NCBI GenBank assembly: GCA_036417435.1
Contig: CM070919.1
Location: 36,868,818 to 36,932,817 of the forward strand
DNA length: 64,000 nucleotides
Direction: 5' to 3'
Source of the DNA: Inia geoffrensis
Taxonomy: Eukaryota; Chordata; Mammalia; Artiodactyla; Iniidae
The notes under the pieces were generated by a model. It was not told the origin of the DNA. It did no database searches and saw only the letters and a list, made by a program, of their open reading frames with translations. Of the stretch, positions 1 to 11,162 are shown in pieces. Positions within the stretch are counted from its first letter, which is position 1. Every line of letters starts with the position of its first letter. Position numbers and translations under genes: made by a program.

Positions 1-311
1 CATAGACCCCCATGTAAACTCCTTATCTTTGCCTTCCATTCCTTTATGCTTTCATATTCATGGCTCCCTGTGAAACCCAGAGGAGTCCCTTTCTTGAAAG
101 TCTTTGTTAGTAACCTATTCACTCCCTCGCTATACTCATGTCACATATCGCAAATGCTACGTGTTGGCAGAAGGTGAGATAGCAAGTTTACGTTTGAGAG
201 TGTGATTTCCTCGTGGAGCAAATCGTTTGCTTGTAGCGGCTTCTGCCCCTGTTCCAGCCAGATTCTCTATGCCAGGCTCTGGGACAGAGGAAAGAACTTC
301 ATTTTCTAAAA

Positions 312-1213
312 ATGGTGGCAAATTCTGTTAGTGATTTTAGTGGCACGTTAAGCCGGTTATTATTAGACAGAACTGACATTTCACATGCAGACATATTCTT
401 TACTTGGAAGTCAAGTGTCATTCAAAAGAGGGAGAAATTATTTGGGATTTCTGAAAACATCAAAGAAATCCCCTGCAAACCATCCTCATAAATGCCTCAA
501 TCAGTTCAGGAATCAGGGCCAGAACTGATGCCTTTGATTTCTCTTTGATGCAAACAATAATACAGAATGGAATGGCTTTGGGAAATGCTCATAAGCAGTG
601 GTTGGGAAAGTGGATTCTTCTATATTCACAGCCAGACCCCAGTCCTGATGGTCTGAAGCCCAGCTGATGGTGGGTATTATTCATTCACAATGCACACCAC
701 AAAGAACTCCCCTCCTTGCTTCATCCAAACAGAATTGCATCCTCCTGCTGTATATACAGAGATTGCAGCAGTAACTGAGATGCTTGAAGAGTTTTTCACT
801 GCATATGCCTTTAGAGGTACACATTTGGCTCAGCAGAAGCTAAACATTTTTAAGAGCACAGTAAGAAATAGGCCAGGAAACATCAAAGCTTTAGAGCTTT
901 TCAGAAAACTTGATGGTCTTGCTGGTATAACTCCCTATGATATGGTTCAGTTGTAATAACAATGGAAAGTGTATCAGTGCAAACTGCTGATGAAACATCA
1001 GAAAATGTAGCCAAGGGTCTTTTAAACACATTTAAGAACTGTTCTTTTGAACTGTGCCTCTTAGCCTCGGAAAACCTCTTCACGATTCTAAACAGGGCTT
1101 TGGATGAACTGCAGGGTGAGAAGCTGAAATTATCTCTCACGCTGGAATCAATATCAAGCGATATTTTCTCCTTGAGAGAAATTCAATCTGACAGAAAAGA
1201 GAAGGAGCCATAA
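312..1213 (+). pseudogene. Possible decayed coding sequence (retrocopy-like), identity unknown
   Basis: Open segments follow one another with almost no gap but in different frames. An ATG-initiated frame of 59 codons (312-491) ends in TAA. A frame open from 455 to 664 ends in TGA. An 88-codon frame (690-956) ends in TAATAA, and an 83-codon frame (962-1213) continues when the reading frame shifts just before that stop. The predicted segments look like ordinary soluble helical protein with mixed hydrophobic and charged residues, for example ITPYDMV followed by VVITMESVSVQTAD. There are no introns and no clear poly-A tail. Frameshifts plus stops would fit an old retrocopy or a dead exon. I do not recognise the parent protein. 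Chance remains possible because each piece is under 90 codons. Confidence 0.25.
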
Positions 1214-2024
1214 GGAAACGGACCCTGGCTAAAATGCTTGCCTTAGAAATACGTTGTAAAGCAGTCCAAATGAGGTGATGTCACCACAGGCAGAAAACCA
1301 GAGTGATGGAATAAATTGTGATCTGGGCTTCAGAATACTTCATTATCACTACCACAGGTCACTAAGCTTCACAAAATGCATCCATCAGCCTTGCTAGCCA
1401 TTTGCAAGCCGTCTCTGGTAGCTAGATGGCGCAGGGACTGACCGCACAGCCCCATGATCCTGGGGAGAGCAGGGTTCAAACGGAGGCCTAGGTGCCCAGG
1501 CCCACGTTTGCTAGTCTCAAAGTGCTCTCTAGTGGCCAGAGGAACATAAAATTATCTGATGCTTGGAAGCATGTCGGGGGAGGATTCAGAACTAGATGTC
1601 TCGGAAAGGCAAGGTAGAGATGCTGTCTAGCGCAATTGGCATCTCCTGGATCCGTGGGAATGTTTTATGAGCAAATTTGCCTCTGCCAATGAAAGCGTTC
1701 AGGTTTAAATGAATCCTTGTGCACTTGTAGGAGGTTCATTAGTGAAAGTTATATCTAAATAGAATACAGAGTACATTTAGCTTTACCGTCTATCTGTCCA
1801 TGTGAATGCTCTGTACTGTGCTTCAAAGCATCTTAAGCATAAGTCAGTGTTTTAGGGACTGTGATAAGGTTATAGGCATTAGGCTTGGCTGAAGGGAATC
1901 ATTTCTCAACTACCTGTGTATTCCAATTCCAAGCACAGCCCCATATTTTATCTCAAGTATTCATTTAATCCTCACGAAAAAGCCTCTGATGGAGGAATCA
2001 TTATCTGGGTTTTTTTCTTTTTCC
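1214..2024. other. Unassigned single-copy-like sequence
   Basis: No gene or repeat is recognised here. A CTCF-like 14-mer on the minus strand lies at 1522-1535 (GTGCTCTCTAGTGG, one mismatch to the core motif). Nothing else stands out. Confidence 0.4.
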
Positions 2025-2032
2025 AAATAAGG

Positions 2033-2396
2033 CAGAGGTTGACAAACTTTTCCTATAAAGGCCAGAGAGTAAATATTTTAGGCTTTGAGGGCCATCCAGC
2101 CTCTGTCACATCTCTGTATCCACTCAACTCTGCAGTTACACTGTGAACATAGTCAAGGACAATAGGTAAACAAATGGGAGTGGCTGTATCCCAATAAAAC
2201 TTTACTTACAGACACTGAAAAGTGGAATTCATGTGATTTTCACATGTCTCAAGATGTTGTTCTTCTTTTGGCTTTGTTTCAGCCATTTCAAAATGTAAAA
2301 ACCATTCTTATCTCACGGGCCATACAAAAATAGGTAACAGAGCTGCACAAAAGCAGTGGGCTGTATTGACCACCAGCCAGAGTTTGCTGAGTCCTG
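2033..2396. mobile_element. hAT-Charlie-type non-autonomous DNA transposon
   Basis: The ends form imperfect terminal inverted repeats: CAGAGGTTGACAAAC on the left, and on the right the reverse complement reads CAGGACTCAGCAAAC. The interior carries the phrases I associate with this MER-type family (AGTAAATATTTTAGGCTTT, CAATAAAACTTTACTTACA, AGTTTGCTGAGTCCTG). Flanking 8-mers AAATAAGG and TGATAAGA agree at five of eight positions, as expected for an eroded 8-bp hAT duplication. The element is too short to encode a transposase. The exact subfamily is uncertain. Confidence 0.75.
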
Positions 2397-2683
2397 TGAT
2401 AAGAAAACTGAATCTCAGTCCACAAGTCTGAGAGCGGTGGCATCAGCAGTCAAGCCAGCCTGACTGTGGTCCAGGCTGAGTTAGGTGTCGTGGGTCACGC
2501 CTCCATTTCTAGAACATCAGTCCTCCTCTCCCTCCTGCCATCAGCACCAGAGTAAATTTGGTTTTTGCTTCTTAAGAAAGAGAAAATTCAAAAGAGAACT
2601 CCAGGAAGAGCCCAGACAAAGACAGAGAAAAGAAGAAAAAAAGCATTGAAGGTAGCCACTTAAGCATTAAGAAATATGCACAG

Positions 2684-3040
2684 GGACTTCCCTGGTGGCA
2701 GTGGTTAAGGGTCCACCTGCCAATTCAGGGGACATGGGTTTGATTCCTGGTCCGGGAAGATCCCACATGCCACGGAGCAATTAAGCCTGTGCACCTCAAC
2801 TGCTGAGCCTGTGCTCTAGAGTCCGCGAGCCACAACTACTGAGCCAGCGCGCCACAACTACTGAAGCCCGTGCACCTAGAGCCCGTGCTCCGCAACAAGA
2901 GAAGCCAACACAATGAGAAGCCTGCACACCACAACGAAGAGTAGCCCCCACTCGCCGCAACTAGAGAAAGCCCGTGTGCAGCAACAAAGACCCAACGCAG
3001 CTAAAAATAATAAATAAATAAAGTAAATGAATTAAAAAAT
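2684..3040 (+). mobile_element. CHR-type tRNA-derived SINE, long form
   Basis: The head GGACTTCCCTGGTGG is followed by a degenerate tRNA-like A and B box region (GGTTTGATTCCTGG) and the tRNA-unrelated body. In the body, GCCACAACTACTGAG repeats, and it ends near GCAACAAAGACCCAACGCAG. An A-rich (TAAA)n tail closes the copy near 3040. It is more diverged than the copy immediately downstream, so it is probably the older insertion. Pol III would have transcribed the active source; this copy shows no sign of current function. Confidence 0.85.
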
Positions 3041-3062
3041 ATATATACAAAGAATTCCTACA

Positions 3063-3288
3063 GGGCTTCCCTGGTGGTGCAGTGGTTGAGTCCGCCTGCC
3101 GATGCAGGGGATGCGGGTTCGTGCCCCGGTCCGGGAAGATCCCACATGCCGTGGAGCAGCTGGGCCCGTGAGCCATGGCCGCTGAGCCTGCATGTCCGGA
3201 GCCTGTGCTCCACAGCAGGAGAGGCCACAACAGTGAGAGGCCCACATACCGCAGAAAACAAACAAACAAACAAACAGACAAACAAAAA
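3063..3288 (+). mobile_element. Young CHR-type SINE with perfect 14-bp target duplication
   Basis: This is a full short-form copy running from GGGCTTCCCTGGTGG through CCCGGTCCGGGAAGATCCC to an (AAAC)n and A-rich tail. It is flanked by identical 14-mers AAAGAATTCCTACA at 3049-3062 and 3289-3302. The perfect duplication and intact ends show L1-style target-primed insertion with little later decay, directly against the tail of the SINE at 2684-3040. Reading frames on both strands here are by-products of its GC-rich body. Confidence 0.92.
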
Positions 3289-3304
3289 AAAGAATTCCTA
3301 CAAA

Positions 3305-3890
3305 TCAATAAGAAAAAGATAGTCCAATAGAAAAATGTACAAGGGACTTTTTGAACAGTCATTTCAGAGAAGAGGATATAGAAATAGCTGATAGATATAC
3401 GTTAAGACGAGCTCAGTGCCATTGGTCTTCAGGGAAATGAAAATTAAAACTATAATGACATACCATCATCCTCATGCCAGATTGGCTAAAACTTAAAAGT
3501 TTGACAACATCAAGAGTTGACTGAAATGCGTAGGAACTGACAGCTCTCATACACTGGCCGGTGGGAGTGTCCATTGGTAGAGCCACTTTGGACAACTGTT
3601 TGGCCCTATCTACAACTGAATATATGCAACCCTATGGCCCAGCAATTACATTTCTAGGCATATACTGTAGAAAATATACACATGTGCACCAAGAAACATA
3701 TCTAAGAATATTCATTTTCATTATGATTCATAATTGTAAAAAAAAGGAAACAACCCAAATGCCCATCAACAATAAAATGGTAAATTGCAGTATATTCATA
3801 CAACCTAGTATTATGCAGCAATAAAAAAAATGAACTACTGCCACACATAGCATGGATGAATCTCACAAGCATACTGAGCTAAAGAAACTC
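3305..3890 (+). mobile_element. L1 3'-end fragment (old L1M type)
   Basis: The order matches the distal part of L1 ORF2 and its 3' region: AATGAAAATTAAAACTATAATG, then AGCAATTACATTTCTAGGCATA, then AACCCAAATGCCCATCAACA, then AGCAATAAAAAAAATGAACT. Frames are broken. The same element appears to resume at 4330 after about 440 bp of unrelated sequence. Confidence 0.75.
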
Positions 3891-4329
3891 TGCGAGTTAT
3901 TTAGCTGCTGTCTTCCACCTGCAAGCCCAGCCTTCCAGTCTGTGCTTTGCAGCGCTGAGGCTGGGACTCTGTGAAGCACATTCCTGCTTTGCTAACTGCC
4001 TCCCTGAGGGGTTCTGCCAATAGGGGGCACTAGGGACTGCAAGGCTGGAAGAGGAAAATGGACCTGCTCCTTCCTGTAGCATCAGTTATTTCTTATTTTC
4101 GGTTTTTCCTTCTTCACAGGAAAAACATCGTTACATCCCCTCAGAGGTCTGAGCTTCAGCTCCATAGAACCCCCCCAAACTTGGTCTCCTTAATTTTAAT
4201 AATTCCAGCGTCTCCCCTTTTGCATCCTGAGGTTGCTACTTCCTGATTAGACTCTAGTGTCTCTTTTTGCCTTCTCGGTTCTCCAATACACAGTTAGCAA
4301 TTCATTATATTCAATTAAATTGTCTCTGT
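3891..4329. other. Insert separating two parts of an L1 3' end
   Basis: This stretch interrupts the L1 that flanks it on both sides. It includes a CTCF-like 14-mer, CCAATAGGGGGCAC, at 4017-4030 (one mismatch to the core). The phrase GCATCCTGAGGTTGCTACTTC at 4224-4244 suggests an old mid-repetitive element, but I cannot name it. Confidence 0.4.
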
Positions 4330-4625
4330 TAAAGGGACTGGTGTGGCTTCTGTAACCTGATGCTACCAAACACAAAATAATACTGTATGGTTGCATTTGT
4401 ATACAGTCCACAAACAGGTAAAATATTGGCACCTTTAGAGAGAAGGGAGAGGAATCATCATTGGGAGGATGGGGTGAGGGTGGGTTCTGAGGCTCCTGGG
4501 AAGCTGAAAACGTTCTGTCTGCCAACCTGGAAGGTGATTACACAAGTGTGTTCCCATGTGAGAATTCACTGAGCTGCGCATTTACGCCGTGCGCTTTTCT
4601 GTATGCAGTTTTTACTTCAATAACA
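4330..4625 (+). mobile_element. L1 3'-terminal fragment
   Basis: It carries the 3'-terminal L1M phrases: AATACTGTATGGTTGCATTT, then GAAAACGTTCTGTCTGCC, then GAATTCACTGAGCTG, then a tail-proximal TTTTTACTTCAATAACATT. It probably continues the fragment at 3305-3890. Confidence 0.75.
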
Positions 4626-4694
4626 TTTTTTTAAAATGAAACTCTTTTATGCATAAGAAGAGAGATGCCGGAAATGGAAAAGGCACTTTTTCTC

Positions 4695-4852
4695 CTAGTG
4701 TAGACTACTGGCCGGCATCGGGATTACCTGAAGTCATCATTTAAAATGCAAATGACAGGATGCCACCCTCAGAGGTTCTAAGTCGGTGGGTCAGGACCTG
4801 AAGCTTTATGGGCTCTCACGGAGTATCTCACACAAGCCAAAGTTTGGACTCA
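4695..4852. mobile_element. MER20/MER5-like hAT fragment
   Basis: It resembles the short hAT-Charlie MITEs: GGATTACCTGAAG near the left side, TTTAAAATGCAAAT, CACCCTCAGAGGTTCTAAGT, and a terminal AAAGTTTGGACTCACTG. Both ends are diverged. Confidence 0.55.
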
Positions 4853-5394
4853 CTGATGTTGACTGACCTGAGTCTCTTCCAGGGAGCTCTGATGCACTAC
4901 CCTCCCACTGTACTTCTCTGAAACCAAGCACTGGCTTTGTTTATCTCCAAATTCCTGGTGACTAGGAATTTCTTGTGTATTTATTTTAATAAGGTTCTGG
5001 TGTAAAGAAACCTCCCGTGAAGTGGAAACATGACTAATAATCTGTATCTCCTACTGAAGAAAAGACTAGCGGTTTGGAAATCCTTGAGATTTAGGTGTAA
5101 GATTGACCCAAGTGATGGACACTTTGAGAATCTTCTGGTAGCCTTGGAGCATCTCTGGAAAGGTGCAAAAACATAGTTTGAATACAGTTTTGGGGAGTTC
5201 TCAGTCACGCATCCGTAAATCTCACAGGGATCCATGGATTCTCGATTAAGGACCTCTGGCTGTGGAGACTCAAAGCCCATGCTCGGTATGACTTTTATTT
5301 CAGAAGCATGTAAGACACTGGAGGTTTTTGGGAGAGGGTCTTATGCTCCAAATATTTGCTGGTCTGTTTTGAATGCCTCAGAGTGAGAAGCTCA
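4853..5394. other. Unassigned sequence
   Basis: No repeat or exon is recognised. A minus-strand frame of 99 codons lies here, without supporting features. Confidence 0.4.
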
Positions 5395-5590
5395 ACAAGG
5401 GTCAAATTCTGGTTCTATTCCTAACAACTATGGGAAGCTGTTCCCATTTCTTAATTTCTTTTCCAAGTTCCTCACTCGCAAAATGGCCTTAACACTTGCC
5501 CTGCTTTCTTCGCAGGGCTCTTGTAAGTCTCAGATAAGATGTGACAGTCTGTGCATAGAAAAGCACGAGGCACCGTATATGGTTATTGAA
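5395..5590 (+). mobile_element. MIR-like SINE, diverged
   Basis: The order is consistent with a plus-strand MIR: TCTGGTTCTATTCC, then TTCCTCACTCGCAAAATGG, then TCTTGTAAGTCTCAGATAAG. The core region is weak, so the call is tentative. Confidence 0.45.
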
Positions 5591-7179
5591 CACCCACAAA
5601 ATGGCCTGACATGGGTTATAAGTGCAAACATCTGTCAAATATTGATACAAATTCAAGGCACTATCCATAGGCCACGCACCAGGGGAGTAAAGCTTTGCCT
5701 CTGGACGTGACCATACAAGAAACAGGTGAAGCCAAGAAATATGGAACAACTGAGATGTTTTTAAAAGAGAAAAAAGGAAAAAAAAAATAACTCACAGGTG
5801 AAAATCAAAGACCCAAGGGTCAACAAAACATACTTATGCAGGAATCACGGTCACGAGGGCATCTGAACTCTCCAAAGGGGCTCCCCAGGCGCCCCCGTAG
5901 AAATACTGGTCCTGGGGCCCTGGACCTCTTTAGGCTCCATCCTGTGGCCAGTAGCTGCTCTTCCAATAATCACACTCCTCTCTTTATGTTTTCTACTCCT
6001 ACCGCCTGGAAACGTACTTATTTCAGTTGATGTAATTGATCTCAACTTAGCTGTTGTAGCGTCATTTTGTAATCTATCACTACAGATGACATTTCCACTA
6101 CTCTAGATTATTATAGACCCTCGTCTACAGAACATGAAAAACCCAGTCCAACTTCCTGCCTCTTGTAGACACAGCCTTTATCATTAGGCACAACTCCTTT
6201 CCATCAATGTTTCTGTCAAAAGACCGATCAAAGGAAGGGTGAGAAAGGGTCACGATCCACATTCCTCCCTCTTATTTGGCAACAGCGTTTGGCTGGCAGG
6301 CAGCAATTTTCAATATTTTTGTTGTATTGCTCTAGGCCAGGCTCTACCTTCCATTATTTTTGATACTCTCAAGGCTATGATTTTAATATTCAAAAAAAGC
6401 TTCGTTTGAAAAAAGTTGGAATAATTTTTCTTTTAGTATGGGAAAGTATTATATGAATATAACCAAAGTTAATTGCTTCACGCGTGGAGTAGAAGATGAA
6501 GCAAACAGATCTCACACAGCTTCAAAAGAATTTGAATTACTTTTTTGAATTCAGACCTGTATCATCAACTGAGATAATAACTGAAAATCTACCAGGATTT
6601 TTCTCCGACAATAACAAATATTGTATGGAATTCGTTAGTATGTGAGTCATCAAATAGAGGATTATACCTGGGGAAAATAATAAGTTTAGTGATCACATGA
6701 AAGCCAGTACAACATATGCTAAGTCATATTTTTAGTATCAAGGCTTGAAGCCAGAGAGAATATTAATAGATATGTGTGCACTTTTATTTATCATAAACTG
6801 ATATCCAGTGACATAATCACTAGGCTCACCAAAGCTTCCTATCTCCAGAAGAGAGTAAGCATTCTAGCTGTAACTCAGAATAATACTATTGACTGTTGTG
6901 GAGTCTGTCTCATTACTTTATAATCAAATTGCATGTCCTCTTGAGATGGTTGATCTTTTTCTTTCATTCCTCTTACTTAAAAATACATGACATATTAGTT
7001 GTCACTGCACAAGTTTTACTTAACTTGTGCTTTTCAGAATCTTGAAGAATATTCTGTCCAACCAGAGCTCCCCTTTTCGGTTAACCTCACTTTCTAGAAA
7101 TTATAAAACTAGCAATGCAATTGGCATACTCTGGAAATGTCTTAAATGTTTGGAAACACCAACATCATCATCATCATCA
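5591..7179. other. AT-rich unassigned sequence
   Basis: No coding or repeat signal can be defended over this 1.6 kb. A short (CAT)6 microsatellite occupies 7163-7180. Confidence 0.45.
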
Positions 7180-7392
7180 TTGCCACTAAGATTTACTGAG
7201 CATTCACGAGTATTACATCAGTTAATTACTGTAACAACTCGGGAGAAATAGAATTATACCCATTTCACAGATTAGAAAACTGAGATTATAGAAGTTAAGT
7301 AACTCTCCCAAAGTCACACAGATAGTAAGTGGGGAAGCCAGGAGTCAAACCCAGGCATTTTGTTTGTCTCTGGAGCCTGCCATTGTGCTATG
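7180..7392 (-). mobile_element. MIR SINE
   Basis: Read on the plus strand, it shows the reverse complement of the MIR core: CCCATTTCACAGATTAGAAA, then AAGTTAAGTAACTCTCCCAA, then AGTCACACAGATAGTAAGTG, then AGTCAAACCCAGG. The 3' end of the MIR faces left. Confidence 0.8.
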
Positions 7393-7554
7393 CTGTCCTA
7401 GTTTCTACATTGTGCTCTCATCAAAAAGGGATGGACATACAGTTCATAAATACTATGGAATACTAAACAACCAGACAGAATCCTACATTTGAAAAAGCAC
7501 TTAATAGTTGGGAAATTTTCATAATATCTTAAAGAAGAAAGAGAAAAATTTCTT

Positions 7555-7765
7555 GAGTACTTAACCATATGCCAGACATTGCGGTGAGCTGCTATATATA
7601 CAATTATTTCTTTTAATCCTCATATTTACTGATAACATAATTCGTTCTGCTATTCTCTCCATTTTTAAATTGTGGAAACTGAGTCAGAGATTTAAGAATC
7701 TTGGCCAAGATCACACAGCTAGTAAATGGCAGAGCCAGCAAGCACTTGAACTTAGTTTTCCTTTC
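7555..7765 (-). mobile_element. MIR SINE
   Basis: The inverted MIR core is recognisable: CTTTTAATCCTCATAT, then GTGGAAACTGAGTCAGAG, then TCACACAGCTAGTAAATGGC, then AGAGCCAGCAAGCA. It lies about 160 bp from another MIR in the same orientation. Confidence 0.75.
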
Positions 7766-9731
7766 TTCGAATTTATTCTCTAGGTCAGACTCCACGACCT
7801 ATCGTTTAATCACCTAGCCTCTCTCTCCCTCCATCACACTTGGCTGAACAGACCCAGATTCCCACCAGCTCCAAGTCTGCACCCAGCAGTTGAACTCTGC
7901 CAGATTCACACAACTGGGCAAACTGGCTTCACTTTATACTTCACGATCCCACACCCCAGATGGGCTGTCATTACAACCCAGCAACCCAGTGCTTGTTTGC
8001 CAATAAGATTATTGTTGTTGTCTCCAAGGGAAGCATTTCTTCTCTCAAACCTTCTGCCTTTCCTAGTGGCTTCCTCACATCCTCCATATACTTTACCTTC
8101 TACTTGGTTGAGAAAATAGGACCTTTGCACCACCTCATTTACAAACTTCTCTGCACTTGTGCCATTGTCCATGTTTCCCTTCCTTTGGCAACTGAGCAAA
8201 CAGCTTCCTTTCCTATCAAGGGCAATCCTTCATGTGTTTTCTGGATCTCATCCCTTCTCAAGGAATTTGCTCCTTAGTTTCCCCTTATTTCATCTTCAGT
8301 TTTCCCTTAGCTCCTTTCCTAAAAGAACCCAGAATCTTCCATCTTTTAACATCTCAGCATATTCTAGGCAAGGCCAAGTTAGGGTGAATAATAGGACCAC
8401 TTGTTATTGGAGTCAGCTAGTGTCAGGGTTAGTCTGCTAGGCTCAGACCAGACTTACCCGCATCTGTTACAGCCTGACCACATGACCTTTGCTCCCGGAG
8501 CACTGTCCTTGTTTGTCATCCAAGAGAACAGGAACGGCATGTGCATCACCTCTTCTAGAAACCAGGTGCTCTGGCTAGATATGATGTGTTCTTGCTGAGG
8601 TAGGGTGTCCTGGTGTGGGAAACACCATGGTGATGCACTGACCTCTTATAAGAGGTTTATATTCTAAACCACTTGGAATAATTCCAGGGGCTCCAGCCTC
8701 ACAAAGCTGACCCCACTAGAGGCCAATTGTCACATAGATGTTCATGAGATAGGTGAGAGACAGGATAAAGACTGTTGTCCAGGTAACAATGGGAGACTGT
8801 GAGTACTGACCGTGCACTTGGGCTTTGGCTGTACACTCTCAGTATGCCAGCACATAACGACTGTCGTCCTTCAACCTTTCATTTATTGCTGGGCAATAAA
8901 CTAAACGTGCTGTCTGGACAGTCACTTCCCTGGAGAGGGTTTATTCCAGTAAATTATGTAGATCTTGAGGCTCCAAGCCTCTTTAAGAGTTCCAGGAATC
9001 TCTGCCAGTCTCTCTGCCCTCCCACTTACCGTTACAGATGGTGAAGTTCCTAGACCCAGAAATCTGTTACCCTAGTTTCATCTGACACATTGCCAGTCTG
9101 ACTGCCCATGGATAGACTGATATGAAGGAGACAGAGGAAGAGTTTCAGAAAAGTGAGATTGATCAGAGAGTCAAATATGCCAGGCTATGGATCTTAGCAA
9201 GAGAGAGAGAGTGGTCTATCTTATAGACGCTCCAATCAGAGGGATTTGAGAAACCTAATTCTTACGGAGTACTAGCGGTCTTCCCAAGATCCTCCTAGGA
9301 TAACTCAATTCTCCATGCCCTTGACCATATAGGAAAGTCCGGTAGGATGAACTCCAACAGGAAGGCAGAGATGCAGAAAAGGAGAGAGAGAGAGTCAAGG
9401 GGAAGAAACTCTCCTAGACACAGAGCTCGGCTGACCCTGAATGAGATGATAGGAACCAACGAGAAAGGAAGGACATAATTCACCTGCCCTTTGAAACTGT
9501 TGTCCTCAAAGTGTGGTCCATACACCAGTGCCTGTCCTTGAACTATTTGTTAAGCGTATGTGGCAAGTACAGAAACAACGGTTTAGAAACTTCAAAAGCA
9601 ATTTAACAGTAATTTTCTGTCTGTTGAAAGTTGGGACTTGTATGTTGTATGTCTTTATTTTTTTCTAGAAATTCATTTTTATCCTATTTTACAAAACTAT
9701 AGATCTGGTAGGGGTTGTGGGGGGCAATTCT
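7766..9731. other. Mostly unassigned; possible old LINE or LTR traces
   Basis: 8030-8290 is pyrimidine-rich and weakly resembles older LINE sequence (CTGGATCTCATCCCTTCTCA). 8400-9000 has LTR-like spacing, with TTATAAGAGG and a later AATAAACTAAACG, but no matching ends were found. GA-rich patches lie near 9202-9212 and 9380-9395, and 9497-9515 has a short hAT-like GTCCTCAAAGTGTGGTCC. None of these supports a named feature. Confidence 0.35.
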
Positions 9732-9940
9732 GGTTGTTTTTTTTGTGTGTGGTACGCGAGCCTCTCACTGTCGTGGCCTCTCCCATTGTGGAGCACAGGC
9801 TCCGGACGCACAGGCTCAGCGGCCATGGCTCACGGGCCCAGCCGCTCCGCGGCATGTGGGATCCTCCCGGACCGGGGCACGAACCTGTGTCCCCTGCATC
9901 GGCAGGCGGACTCTCAACCACTGCGCCACCAGGAAAGCCT
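9732..9940 (-). mobile_element. CHR-type SINE, short form
   Basis: On the plus strand the copy begins with its T-run (9737-9744) and ends at GCGCCACCAGGAAAGCC, the reverse complement of the SINE head. Flanks GGCAATTCTG (9723-9732) and GGCGATTCTG (9940-9949) form a near-perfect duplication with one mismatch. The body is very similar to the copies at 3063 and 27086. Confidence 0.9.
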
Positions 9941-9949
9941 GGCGATTCT

Positions 9950-10401
9950 GTTTCGTTTTGTTTTTTCTTCAGAAATTATTTGAGAAGCACTGCTTTAGAT
10001 TCATGTTTATAGTTAACTCATGGTAAGAGCATCTTCCTTTCGGTGATAAATACACCACTACCTGCCCTCCTGCCCTGGCAGGCTTTACCTGACAGCCATC
10101 CACATGCCTCAGGCCAGAAAAGGAACAGAGTCTTTGGCGAAGCAGAGGATGAAGATAATAGAAGAAAAAGAAAAGAATGTTATTTATTATCTATTTATGA
10201 TTTACATTCTACCTTATTTTCTTAAAGAATTGGAAAGACAGCAAATGGGATATGTTTGGGAATAAACTACCTCCTGGGCAGGAAAAGGGATTTAGAGCCA
10301 GGAAGTAAGGTATCTCTTCCTTTAAGTTCAAAGAGAGGTATAAGAGGGTAAATGAGGAGACAGCTGAGAAAAGAGGAAGCAAGCATAACCGTTTCTATTT
10401 G
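9950..10401. other. Unassigned sequence
   Basis: Nothing recognised; it is moderately A-rich toward the right, with no splice or repeat signals I can defend. Confidence 0.4.
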
Positions 10402-10775
10402 TTTGCTAGGGTTGCCGTGGCAATTACCACAGACATGGTGGCTTAAACAACAGGAATTTACGTTCTCATGGTTCTGGAGGCTGGAAGTTTAAGATGAAGG
10501 TGGCGGCAGGGTTGGCTTCTGGTGAGGCCCCTCTCCTTGGCTTGCAGGTGGCCACCATCTTGCTGCACCCTCACACGGCCTTTCCTCTGTGTCCTCGCAT
10601 CCTTGGTGTCTCTTCCTCTTCTTAGAAGGGTACCAGTCATATCCTTAGCGCCCCACCCTTATGACCTCACCTTCACTACTTCCTTAAAAGCCCTACCTCT
10701 GAATACAGTCACCTTGGGGATTAAGCTTCATCATGTGTATTTTTGGGGAAAACAATTCAGTCCATGATAGGACCA
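10402..10775 (-). mobile_element. MLT1-type LTR (ERVL-MaLR)
   Basis: It reads as the reverse complement of an MLT1 LTR: TTTGCTAGGGTTGCCGTGGC, then GTGGCTTAAACAACAGGAAT, then GGTTCTGGAGGCTGGAAGTT, then CACCCTTATGACCTCACCTT, then AACAATTCAGTCCATGATAG. It is a non-coding solo LTR remnant tens of millions of years old by family. No internal sequence is adjacent. Confidence 0.8.
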
Positions 10776-11162
10776 GGCCTTGACCGCTACTCAGAGAGCT
10801 GTCCTCAGTGTGGGCTACAGGGCAGCAGCAGGATGGACGGCAAGCTTGTGTAGAGAGGAAGAAGGACACATTCCTGGCCTGCAGTCGTACCATATGCATT
10901 TCTTCACCATTCATTCTTGGTCATCTGGTAATTCACTTCACTCCCTTGCTCCCCTGCCATGTCACTGATAACTCAGAATCTGTAGAGTGTGAGAAGTGGA
11001 TTCTTTCTTAACTTTGGTTCCTAAAGTCATCAAAATGAAACCAAAATTAATTGAAATTGACAAGGCAGGACATTGTATAGGGAAAACTCTTAAAAGTATG
11101 GCTGAAGACCAAGTAGCTGAGGTCTATAACTTGCTCATAAAGTAAGTTTAAAAGGTCATCAT
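10776..11162. other. Unassigned sequence between LTR and L1
   Basis: No features are recognised. Short frames on both strands do not look coding. Confidence 0.4.

Noticed and set aside
2684..2780. tRNA-like A and B boxes
   Set aside because: They belong to the head of a SINE. They lack a full cloverleaf, and the same head occurs in over ten copies in the window, so no tRNA gene is annotated.
7163..7180. (CAT)6 repeat considered as a coding triplet repeat
   Set aside because: It sits beside a MIR in non-coding sequence; the frame across it has no gene support.
8400..9000. Possible old LTR with TATA-like and AATAAA-like signals
   Set aside because: No matching terminal sequence, target duplication or remembered family supports it; the signals are common by chance in AT-rich DNA.
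9638..10026. Frames of 88-124 codons on the plus strand
   Set aside because: They are translations of the antisense SINE at 9732-9940 and share its peptide with other copies.
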